Made by a program: the position numbers and the translations under genes. From Choristoneura fumiferana (lineage: Eukaryota > Arthropoda > Insecta > Lepidoptera > Tortricidae): a stretch of DNA of 64,000 bases. This document shows positions 45,406 through 56,289 of the stretch, one piece after another. The notes below the pieces were generated by a model. It did no database searches. It saw nothing but the letters and a program-made list of their open reading frames with translations, and was not told the DNA's origin. Position 1 is the stretch's first letter; each line of letters starts with the position of its first letter. The DNA lies in contig NC_133473.1 of NCBI RefSeq assembly GCF_025370935.1, positions 2,289,454 through 2,353,453 on the forward strand, in the 5' to 3' direction.

Positions 45406-46594
45406 AAATACTTACGCAAAAAACATTCTCGAGTTCAGCATTCATACAAGTAGTAACATCTCGGGCGGATATTTTTCACGCTTCCTGCTTTTATAGAGGC
45501 ACCGTTCTGAGGTAAATTGTGGGGAAAAAGGTCCCACGTAGTCACTCACCGAGATTACCGACGCGTTTGTAAATAGAAACAGTGTTGCCGTTCCATTTAC
45601 CAGCCAGTTCGCATACTTGGCATGCTAAAATAGAATCACGGGCCAAATGAAGCAATGGATCTTTTCCTGTTCTGAATGGACTCGCGATTGTTGTGCCGTG
45701 GTATTATGGAGTACGTGCTTAAATAGATACTGAGTTCTCGTTATATTTATCAGTGAGTTTACATACTTGGCATAATACCATGAAAGGCAGTGATCCTTCT
45801 CCTTTTTTAACTAGGTAGTTAGGTGTTGAGGAATCGAGTGCCAGATTGGAACCTTTTCATAATCAATTTTGCTGTGATTTCTTTGATAAATGTATGGGTT
45901 TCAACTTGGTACGCGATTCAGTTTCTTTGACTGTACTTCTCTTGAATTGTTTAGTTTGTATAAATTCTAAAAAAAACACGTTTGTTTGAAAATAAATCTT
46001 AAATACTTGTTTTGACCAAGCGAGCACGGAAGTAATCGAAGCGGCTCTGTTTCAACTTGGACAAAAGTACTTTCATTTGTCTGTTCGACTGTCTATTCTC
46101 CTCCGCAGGTCGCATTTCTCAACTGCAGTTATAGATAAACATGAGTATCATATAATTTTGTGAGCTGGTTCGATAATTTACCTATAATGGATTTTAGGGT
46201 TCCGTGCTTCAAAAGGAAAAAACGAAACCGTTATAAAATCACTTTACTGTATGTCTGTTTGTCTGTCCATTTGTCATGACCATTTTTTTTCAGAATCGCG
46301 TGGAGGTATCAACCTGAAATTAGTTAATATCAAATACTAGTCTGCTTATACAACTACTTACCAAAAATGGCTGCCACTCAGCGCTGTCCAAATATCTAGG
46401 GGTACTTTTCGGTGACATTATAGTTATCCTCTTATACTAAATAATTATTTTATGAAATTTGAATGATTAATACACAACTAGTTTGCTAAATCGTTCATAA
46501 CTCGAAACAGAAGATCGGTTTTCTTTTTCTTTCTCATTTTCTTCAAGAAAACTAAGAAAACCGACATACCCGAGCAACATTTGATGACCGAATG

Positions 46595-47215
46595 CCCAAA
46601 TGGTTAGAGAACTTGACTACGAAGCTCCCGGGTTCGATTCCCGGTCGGGGCAGATATTAGTATGAATAATATGAATGTTTGTACACGGGTCTTGTATGTT
46701 TAATATTTATTTAAGTACGTATGTTATGTACGCTACGTGCCTACGGATCACTAATCTAGCGACATCGTAACCCACCAAGCACCGCGCGCCAGCAGGGCTA
46801 CTCCGAAACTCGAAACTCGAAGTTCGTGTCGTGCGGTCCCTCTGACACTTATACTATTTAATACGAGAGCGAGAGGGACCGCACAACACGAACTTCGAGT
46901 TACGAGTTTCGTAGTAGCCTTGCAGCGGCGGACGCAGCCTCCAACAGTCAGTCAATTGCTAGCATCGCATTGGCTCAGGCTCTTAGGTTAAGCTAGGTTT
47001 AAGAACTATTTAATGTAATTTTTATATATTAAGTATTAAATTCATTCCATTTAATTGGGTTTTTGGACTCTTCGCCTGCAACTTCCATATTTCGTATTTA
47101 TCTAAATTAGTATGTTTATCCGTTGCCTAATATCCATTATAATACCTACTACAAGCTTTGCTTAGTTTGGGACTAAGTCAATTGGTGTCAAGCGTCCCAT
47201 AATATTTATTTATTA
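46595..47215 (+). mobile_element. SINE type 2 split by an insertion
   Basis: The head caaatggttagagaacttga and cgggttcgattcccggtcgg are followed by atgaatgtttgtacacgggt; the element resumes at about 47085 with tatgtttatccgttgcctaa and ends aattggtgtcaagcgtccca. The intervening stretch (about 46720-47080) holds a MITE. Confidence 0.7.
46797..46925. mobile_element. MITE, cgaaactcg...cgagtttcg ends
   Basis: gaaactcgaagttcgtgtcg and gtgcggtccctct pair with agagggaccgcac and aacacgaacttcgagttacg. Related ends are at 28332 and 28945. Confidence 0.75.
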
Positions 47216-47219
47216 AATA

Positions 47220-49260
47220 AATTAACATTTAACTAGTTACTTTACCTCCTGATTGGCGTTGTTTGTGTGAAACAAAATCTTGTTCTCATTTATCAGAGTT
47301 GAGTTCAACATGGCGCCCCCTATTCTACTCCTGACAAAAACAAATTCTTTTCCAACACGATCCTAAAATTGGAACACGGCCTAATCAAAAGTTACCTCCA
47401 ACGAAACTGTCACAATACGAGGTTATGACATATTCGATCCGCATTACTTTTATACGTAAAAGTTGATTGAATCGGTTTTTAAGGTCATCACGAAATAATA
47501 GGGATTATGTTGCGAAATTGAGTCGCTCCTCGCCATTTTACGGCTTGCAATAAGGTTTGATTGGTCCTTTTTATCTGTTGGTTGAAAAATACACTTATGT
47601 TTTTATGGCGCTGGCAACTTTTGGTTAGTGACGCGCTTCGCTGCCGTATTTACCGATATAACTTTTGCAATGTTGCCTTATTGAAATTTTACTATTACTT
47701 TGATGGATTCATATTTTATGATAAAAGAATCAGTCACATTTTTAAACTAGTGGTATAAGCAGAATTACCAGTAACAAAACCTTTCTAGCCTTAATTGTGG
47801 ATTGCGGGTTCGCGCCTTCGAATTATTAGGAGCATGTGAAATTTACCATGAATTTTTTAGCGAAGGTAAACTTGGCCAAGAAATCAGTACACATTTGCGA
47901 AGCTGCTTCACTTTTAGTGTGCCCCCTCCACGTAAAAATATTTATTATTATTATTTAATACCCAAACAAGGTAGCGGCCATCATAACCTATATTCCAAAT
48001 TTTCTACTGACTTAAGAATGGACCGACGAGTAGGACGAAACTTGAAGGGTTCCGTGTTTGTCGTTTAAACTACAGCACACTAAAAAGTTAACCATGAAAT
48101 GTAGTTGCTACTATTATAATTCTGTAGCTATATTTTCTCTGACTAATTCTGCTTTTCATTCATTGCTAACAAACACAAGCTTTTTCCGATTAAAAACTAA
48201 ACCAATTTTTAATCCCCAATCACGTTAATCATCTAGAGCACTGACAGCACGTGCTATCTGCTCACAAAAGCGCCATTAGCGGACAATAAAATATGGACAC
48301 AAAGGGACAATGTACAGCAATTCGAAGTAGTCATTATAAAACATTTAGGCACACGCTATACCATTGTGGCACGCAATTGCATTTTTTAATTTTTATGAAC
48401 ATGAATAGTTTATGAATCTGCGGGGTAGATGGCGTTAGTAGCCGTGTATAAGAGTTGAATGCACTGGACGTGAAAGGAGTGATAAGGGATCAGGACTAGC
48501 CACTAGCGTCATTGAGCGTAATAATGTGGACATGACTGCAAAGTCAATTACAAATTACTTAATGAATAAACATTATTAAATTATTTATTAAAAAGGTCAA
48601 ATAAATACAAAATACAGTCTACCAGCTCTACGGTCGGCCAAATAAATCGCTCCCGCGTCATACCAGGTGCATAGGTGCCAAATAAACTTGCCGCGTTACC
48701 TTTGATCCACGATTACCTAATCCTAATCTTTACCTAAATTAGCATTATTATTATTGGTTCTTGCAGTGTTCTATGAATGAACTATTGGTGTTCTATTTTT
48801 CTATTAATTCAGGCGTGCATCACGCCAGCTAAAGTAATTGTTTCTCTTTCAATTACAGGCAAATCACAGTATGTGTGAAAAGTAACGCTGCACAAGGACA
48901 TCCGATTTCGATTCGAAGCTTATCAACGTCTGAGCACAGAATAAATAATAGTACACTAGTCTTAGGCACTTGTTTCACTGCCGACGACGAACGAGAAGCG
49001 GGTAAAGCTAGAAATTTAGATAGGAATAGGTTAGAAGCAAAAAGCGGTACGTAGTTTAATGGAAAACTATTGAGGTTTGTCGCAGGGCTTATAAGCAAGT
49101 GTACGAATGTGACAATCGATTAGTACTTGTTCTGTACAGTAGAATGACCGGTGATTGTTTCCTCGGCGTGAGTGAATAGGCTGTTACTGAACCAGTGAGA
49201 TACACCTTTGGCCTCATCTGCACTTAACATCAGGCGAGATAGGGGTCAATCACGGACAGT
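47220..49260. other. no gene seen
   Basis: AT-rich. 47810-47900 resembles a heavily diverged type 1 SINE (gaaatttaccatgaattttt, acacatttgcgaagctgctt). No supported exon. Confidence 0.5.
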
Positions 49261-49263
49261 TTT

Positions 49264-49917
49264 ATATAAAAAACTGGCCAAGAGCGTGTCGGACACGCTC
49301 GAAATAGGGTTCCGTAGTCATTACGAAAAAATTCAGTAATATTTTTCTAAGGATTTCGTATTTTATACGGAATATTCCAAGTTTAGGTATATTTTAGACT
49401 GCTATTTAAGAGTAAAACTACTAAAAATTCTCAAGCAAACAGCCGTTATAGTTTTCATTAAAAGTTTGATATACTTACTACCATCCTCAATTTTTTCAAA
49501 TTTGTCAACCCACCGGTTTAGATTTTAGAGGGTGGGGTGGGGGTTACGCTCGATTTTAATGAAAATTTGCACTTTAAAGTTGAATATTTCGCAAAAACAT
49601 CAATGAATCGAAAAATCGTCTAAGCAGACCTATCCAATGATACCCCACACTATAGGGTTGGATGAGAAAAAAATTACCCCCACTTTACGTCTATGGGAGG
49701 TACCCTAAAAAATTTTTTTTATTTTTTTATTGTACCATTTTGTTGGCATAGTTTACATATATATCCGTGTAAAATTACAGCTTTCTAGCATTGATAGTCC
49801 CTGAGCAAAGCCGCGGACGGACGGACAGACAGACGGACAGACAGACTGACTGACTATACTGACAGACTGACTGACGGGTTGCGTTTTTGCCATTTTGGCT
49901 CCGGAACCCTAAAAAGA
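49264..49917 (+). repeat. GTTCCGT-family repeat (R-B), most complete copy
   Basis: aaactggccaagagcgtgtc to ggctccggaaccctaaaaag, uninterrupted, with ggacggacagacagacggac near the end. It serves as reference for the nested copy at 2797. Confidence 0.75.
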
Positions 49918-50284
49918 GTTCCAACCGCCAAGCAAGCATCTAGTGGAGATAGAAGTTCTGGTGCATTGTGAACAGCTAACCATCAAATATAACTGTATTA
50001 ATATCCAAAATAAGATTTTTCTTTTGTTCGTTTCTAGAGCGAGAGAATCGTTGATAGCTACTTCCTCGCAGGATTTACATGTGGTGCCTTATGCTTGCAC
50101 TTGCTGGCTGCTCACAATTAAAACTCAACCAAATCAATTAAAATAGATTAATAAAATAAAAAATATATAGTTATGCATGAACAATAAAAGGTACATAGTA
50201 AGTGAAAAATTGTTTCCACTGTTGCTATAATTTCAATCGCCATCGAAGTGAAAAGCATAGTGTAAAACTCGAGCATAAAATCCA

Positions 50285-50475
50285 TATATTTTTGGGGGAG
50301 GCCGATATCTGGCAGTGGACCCCCTTTCGGCTGACATGATGAAATATTCCCCTCGACGAGTCTATCCACCCTCGCCGCACCGGCTCGGGTGGCTATACTC
50401 GTATGAACGCCTCGGGTAGAATGGCTTGTTTTGTGATCTTGTTGTACAATTTGCTATTTTTACCTAAGAAACTAC
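50285..50475. repeat. RTE tail followed by repeat R-F
   Basis: gggggaggccgatatctggc and tttcggctgacatgatgaaa, then cccctcgacgagtctatcca and ccctcgccgcaccggctcgg as at 39325. Confidence 0.6.
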
Positions 50476-50811
50476 CCAAATACACAAACAAAGCTGGGTA
50501 CTAAGGTGATACTAAAGTACACGGCCGTTTAAAAGTTCCACAGAGCTACAAACAAAGCAACCTTCGTAATAACGACTCAACAATTAGAATCTATCGCATC
50601 GAGAAAACCCTCGATAAACGGGAAACCAAGCCACGTACGGCAAAACGACGACCGCTCAGACTATCTCGGGCACTCGGTCTATTAAAAAGCAATCAAGGGA
50701 TGCAGTTTGTGCTCTGATACTTTGCAGTGGGCTGATTGCTGGTGTTCGGGCGTGAAGATTTTGATGGATATATGCCATTATAGGCACTGTTTATAGAGCT
50801 GGTGGCCTAGA

Positions 50812-51118
50812 GAGTCGTGGTGGCCTAGTGGTTTGACCTATTGCCTCTCAAACAGAGAATCAGAGGTTCAAACCCGGGCTCGCACCTCTGAGTTTTTAAA
50901 AATTCATATGCGAAATTAGATTTAAATTTACCTTTGCGGTGAAGGAGAACATAATGAGGAAACCTGCATAAACCTGTAAAGCAATTCAATGGTGTGTCTG
51001 AAGGTCCCAATCCGCACTGGGCTCGCGTAGGAACTGCGGCCCAAGCGCTCTCATTCTGAGAGGAGGCCTGTGCAAAGCAGTGGGCCGATATTGACATTCT
51101 TGACGATAATGATAGATA
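50812..51118 (+). mobile_element. tRNA-derived SINE (type 1), full length
   Basis: The head has tggcctagtggtttgaccta (A-box side) and gaggttcaaacccgggctcg (B box), then cacctctgagtttttaaaaa, a body and a gcagtgggccgatattgaca end with a short ATGATAGATAGATTGATT-type tail. The best copy for defining the family here. Confidence 0.85.
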
Positions 51119-51902
51119 GATTGATTCATTTATTTCCTTATGAAAAAATACATCATGTAAGTTAATTATAAGAAATTCACAAAAGGCACGTCAAATTATA
51201 TACAATAATAATAATAATAATATATGATAGTAGCAAAGTACATATATAATTAAATGTCAGTTAAAAATAGAATTACAATGTCAAATTAGAATTAAATTTA
51301 AAAATGATAACAATAATTAAGGGTAAAAACATAAAAGTTTAAATTGCAATTACTATGTCAAATAATATTAACAACGAATCATATTTCCAGTTACAAAATA
51401 AAGTTGCACCGAGTTAATTGGCAACAGACTCGACAACTGCAGCCAATGCAGTGGTTGTCAGTGCAGGAAATATTAATACCCACAGGCACGCGATCGCGAG
51501 TATTTCAACTTTCTGAGCGCCCGAAATGCGGGTGCTGCGGTCTGAAGTCGTAGATGAGGTAGATACATCACTTTTATACGTTCTCGATCAAAATCAAAAC
51601 GTTTTTTCTGTAAGTAGACCACAAAGGGCACTTTTAAATGTCACCTTTTTTTACTACCTGCGCTTTCATAAAGACCATCATTGCCAAGAAGAATGCGCCG
51701 CAAGAAACTTGGCAGAAAGTAATTTAAAACATACCTATATTATTACGATTATCTTAACCATGAAAGAGAGCAAAGAAAAAAGGCTGTGGGCTCTTAGTTA
51801 AGAACCTAAGTCATCTTAACTAGAATCTACTTCAAATACCGAAATTTTATAGTCGGACCGTTTTCTGACTTAAAAACTTGAGTAGTTGAACCGTGTTAAT
51901 TA

Positions 51903-52124
51903 TCCATACTAATATTGTAAATGCGAAAGTCTGTGTGTTTGTATGTTTGTCCGTCTTTCACGTCGAAACGGAGCGACGGATCGTCGTGATTTTTGGTATA
52001 GAGATAGTTTATGGGTCAGAGAGTGACATAGGCTACTTTTTCTCCCGGAAAAATGCACAGTTCCCGAGGGAACAGACGCGTGATAACTGAATTCCACGCG
52101 GGTGAAGCCGCGGGCAAAAGCTAG
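51903..52124 (+). mobile_element. non-autonomous Helitron, 222 bp
   Basis: Begins TC (tccatactaatattgtaaat) after A-T context, ends with hairpin cgcgggtgaagccgcg (52097-52112), then ggcaaaagCTAG followed by T. This is the standard short lepidopteran Helitron form. Confidence 0.8.
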
Positions 52125-52974
52125 TTAGTTTATAAATAATGTCTAATGAAAGTTTAAGTAAAATTAATTATCGCCCTAATTAATTTTGTACCAGTCAAAA
52201 GTTAAATCCGAGCGGCAATTATGTAACACAAGCATTACCTAACTACCTATTATGTATTTATCTTCACTGGTGCAATTCCAAATCGACCCCTGCTTCACTT
52301 AAACTAATCATCCAACCAAACTACCCATTTCAAACTGACGTAGCTTTCCACATCTAAACTGCGCACCTTTGAAGTTTGGACAGGCCGATGGAAATGTCTT
52401 GAATTTTGACTTGCAAGCAGGCAGGTCGAACCTCCCATAAACAACCTTAAAATGTTACTCGCTACACGAAGCACCTTACGTTCTCAATCCAATGGTTTAA
52501 AGGAAGGCTAAGCGCATTCTATTAACAGCCCGGCTACGACGCGCTTCCATTTTCTATGCTCATTACGCGCGCTGTAAGGAAACCATCGTGCGGCAGGCAT
52601 AGCGGCCGCGCAATGAATAGAGAAAGCGCTTTCTAAGCCTCTGATTGTGAGTAGTCGTGGTCAAGGAATAATACAGTAAGCTAATTGCGGCTTATGCTGT
52701 GAAACTGATATGACGGGTTAAAAGGAAATATCACGAGAGCCGGTGTAGCTCAGTCAAAATGTCAATTCGGTAACATGGGTATATTTAGTTTGTGAGGTAG
52801 TTATAGGTAAGAGTACCTACTGCGTTTATGAGCTGTACTTATACTGAGGAACAAAGAGCTGAAATGGCTAAGGATTCTGCTTTTGCAAGAGCTGAATTAT
52901 TTCATGTCTTACAAAGGAAAGTAATAACCTATTGATTCTTAAACATAAATTACAGGGTAGATGTTGATTTTGAA

Positions 52975-53320
52975 AAAAAAGTCGTGGTAACCTAGTGATT
53001 TGAGCTATGGCCTCTCCTCTCAAGTAGGGTCTTTGATTCCTGTTTTTACCTGTTTTTGTATTTTTATTTACACACACACACAAACATCACGCCTGTATTC
53101 CCAAATGGGGTAGGCAGAGCACAGGAAACGTTACCGCTTCGGAGCCACTTTTAGCAATCTTAGGTTTTAAGTTTGATAAAAACGGTACGATAGTGACAGG
53201 TTGCTAGCCTGTCGCCTACGGTATACCTTAACCTATATCTTCGGTCGCCTCTTCCGATATCCACGAAAGAAATGGAGAGGTGTAATTCTAACCCGACACC
53301 ACACGGGTTTTTATTTAGTG
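52975..53320. repeat. SINE head piece and repeat R-E
   Basis: 52980-53040 has gtcgtggtaacctagtgatt and ggcctctcctctcaag, a diverged type 1 SINE head. 53060-53312 is R-E: acacacacacacaaacatca, cgcctgtattcccaaatggg, ttaccgcttcggagccactt, acccgacaccacacgggt. Confidence 0.65.
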
Positions 53321-53322
53321 TA

Positions 53323-53455
53323 CGGTCAGCATCAAAAGTAGCTGATTACTTTTTTCCCTGTCACATTAACACATTTGTCAATCTGGTATGGCGCTAAGTA
53401 CGTGGCTGTAAAACGACAAAGTACAAAAGTAACCAGTTACTTTTGATGCTGACTG
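53323..53455. mobile_element. MITE with TA target site
   Basis: cggtcagcatcaaaagtagc and, inverted, agttacttttgatgctgactg; TA on both sides. It sits directly after R-E. Confidence 0.8.
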
Positions 53456-53459
53456 TACA

Positions 53460-55240
53460 ACAAAGAATAATTGATATTTGTTGTATTGTATTCGACTGTT
53501 CACTTCCTTTATTACTGAAAATTATACCCGTCCTCAAAAGCTTTGACAGTGTTTCCGTACCACTCTACCTTTAGCTTTTCACAGGGATTTGATGATAGTT
53601 AATGGTATAGATGTTGATAGATAACCATGATTATATGTATAGTCCGGAATACGTTGTAACTCGTCCTTTATCTTGTTCTGCCGCAAAATTATTCAGACGC
53701 ATCAGCAAACTGTGCAAACTGTTCTGACTACATTGATAAACTTGATCGAACTAAATGCATCATGAATAGCTGTGATAACTTTTTGGTAGTTAGTAATAAG
53801 ATGCATTTAATGTGGTATTGTGAGGTTAACATTAACTTAGGGTAAACTAATTGAATAAAAGTAAGGTTCAGTAGAACTAGACTAATTAGGCTCATAATAG
53901 TATTTTATGTTACAGTTGTGTGATGGGTCAAAAAAGTTGAGTGGCGTGGGTTACGATGTAAGCGTAGCAAACGTCGTAAGAAGAAGAACCCACTGGCTTT
54001 TTTTTAGTTAATTATACAACGTTGCACACAATGCCTTTTCAACGACGAGGTACAATTAAAAAGGTAAAATAAAGTAGTAAAAACATCGGGAAATGCAAAT
54101 AGAAGCTAAACAACAGTAAACGAGTGGGAAACATGAGCATGGACTTTTTTTTATCAACGGTCAACTTTGTTTTTAATTAACGTTTACTTGCCAGTGTCAT
54201 GACAATACGTGTTTCTTATGTTGGCTGCTATGCATAATCTTCGGAAAGTTGTCGTTCTGCATTTTAAAAATCATACGAAAGTAGGTAATCTGTTATGTTT
54301 GTGGCTACAGCGTACAATACAATAAAATTACTATTTATTGTACACTAGAAATAGTAAGCGATACAGAAAATAGGTACACAGAGAGAAAATTACAATGTAA
54401 TCAATAGGCGATCTCTTCCAGGCTTTTAACAGAAATAAGGAAGGACTAGTTTACCGCAGGTGGTGCATCAACAGTGGATCAGAATATTAAAACGCAACAA
54501 AAATACATGTGCACATACATATATCGTAGATATTATACACGTCTAAAATAAATATAGGCAGTGGGATAAACAGCCACATAAAAATAAATGAATAAATAAA
54601 TAAATTATCGCATCAGCGTATTGTTTAAGCAACATTACGAAACAAGAGCTGAGTGTGTATGGAGAAAAGAGTATAGATTTTTCCAGTCTTATTATGTATG
54701 TTCTTATATTAGGTATTATGCAAGATTAAATAATCACAGATAGTATAGATGTAGAAAAAATACTATTACCGGCTTCATTTGCCGTTGCAGAAAACAGACA
54801 TTTGCTTACCAAGTCAACATAAGCATGCCGTTGTTCTAGCCCTCACTATCAATTCAATTTGTCTTGCAGAGATGTGTCTGCATAAAAATAAAGCCGGAGC
54901 AACACTGACTGAACCGTGGAATACGACCGTGTAATATTACGCCGGTAATAAACCACGCGTGCAATATGGCGGCTGTCATAGCGCGCGCGGAATAATGATA
55001 CAGGAGAAAAATAAGGTGAACTGACGTATTAAAAATCAATGAAAGCAGAAGTTATGGATGTGGGTTAAGCACCAGTGGGTTAAGATTAAACGCTTATAAC
55101 AAATACAGGCTGATTCATAAGGTGATGAACAAAAATCATAGTTTCTAACGCAGCATCTAGGCAAACTCAGTGCATTTATCTTAAAGCGAACAATTTTTAA
55201 CATACTTAGACCTTTTTATTTCAGAAGTGATCTAGGGCCC
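53460..55240. other. no gene seen
   Basis: AT-rich; an open frame at 54854-55039 (minus) has no features of a protein I know. Confidence 0.5.
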
Positions 55241-55679
55241 TTAAGGTGATTTTCCACCGGCGAGGCGAGACGAGACGAGGCGAGACGAGAATTCAAATTT
55301 GTATGGCGGTGCCCGCGGCGGTCCGCGGCGGCTCGCGAGAATGCATACAAATTTCAATTCTCACTACGGCATGAAACTTCGTTACCTACAGATTTTAAAT
55401 TTATTTAAATTACTATCCATCATCATCACCATCATCATCATCAATGATCATCAACACCATCGTACGCATACACGAAACGTAAGGCCAGAGAAAGGGACAA
55501 CCGCATGACTGCCACATATTATTTTTCAGTGATTAAAAATATTTTTCAGGTAAACATTTTTATATTGTTTGATGATTCAATTTTAATGACACTTTTATTA
55601 TTTTGAAACCCAATATAATTATTTGATGATCGATATTATTTACAAGTAATTTTTAATTAATATTTAGATAACCGTTTAA

Positions 55680-55820
55680 GGGGCTGTTTCACCATGCATT
55701 GATTAGTGTTAACTGACGGTTAGAAGTGATGCTGTCTCCGTCTATTCGAACAAAACAAATAGAGACGGCATCACATTTAACCGTCAGTTAACACTAATCA
55801 ATGGATGGTGAAACAGCCCC
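55680..55820. mobile_element. MITE with TTAA target site, 141 bp
   Basis: ggggctgtttcaccatgcat and its inverse at the right, long internal pairing (taactgacggttagaagtga), TTAA on both sides. This fits a piggyBac-type non-autonomous element. Partial copies at 33600 and 61078. Confidence 0.8.
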
Positions 55821-55979
55821 TTAAAATTATTTGTTGATTCGATCTACTATTTCACGAACAAATATTATGAATTTATTAGGTGATCGATGAAATCATACCC
55901 ATATTTTTATAACCTAACAGACATGAAAAATTCAATTGCGTGCCGTGAGGATAGGCTACAACCACCAGCACCTGAAACA

Positions 55980-55993
55980 GGGGGGGGGGGGGG
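55980..55993 (+). repeat. poly-G run of about 14 bases
   Basis: Uninterrupted G run, rare in this AT-rich window. It could fold as G-quadruplex or be an assembly weak spot. Confidence 0.8.
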
Positions 55994-56044
55994 CAACAAT
56001 AGCGTTGGCTACCTTCATGGCAACGCTTGTGTTGCATGTTCTTA

Positions 56045-56280
56045 TTGACGACCGGATGGCAAACCGACTACGAAACTTGAGGTCCCAGGTTCGATTCCCG
56101 GCCGAGGCAGGTATTTGTATGAATAATACGAATGTTTGTTCTCGGATCTTGGATGTTTAATATGTATTTATCTAAGTATGTTTATCCGTTGCCTAGTATC
56201 CATAGTACAAGCTTTGATAGTTTGGGAGTAGGTCAATTGGTGTCAAGTGTCCCATGATATTTATTTATTTATTATCTATA
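56045..56280 (+). mobile_element. tRNA-derived SINE (type 2)
   Basis: gaccggatggcaaaccgact, gaggtcccaggttcgattcc, atgaatgtttgttctcgg-like body, and an aattggtgtcaagtgtccca end with tatttatttatt. Confidence 0.85.
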
Positions 56281-56289
56281 GTGATTAAG

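Noticed and set aside
46615..46660. tRNA-like boxes (ggttcgattcccggtcgg) and similar ones at 16070, 31765, 56085, 62665, 17230 and 50870
   Set aside because: Each continues into a SINE body shared between copies, and none folds into a full cloverleaf with paired acceptor stem and anticodon that I can see. They are SINE promoters, not tRNA genes.
51526..51801. 91-codon plus-strand frame
   Set aside because: The middle contains ccatcattgccaagaagaat, a repeat also present at 15290, so it is probably a repeat translation rather than a gene.
54854..55039. Minus-strand frame starting MTAAILHAWFITGV as a possible Tmtc1 N-terminus
   Set aside because: It lacks the acidic pair and the tyrosine-rich loop expected before exon A and shows no donor in the required phase.
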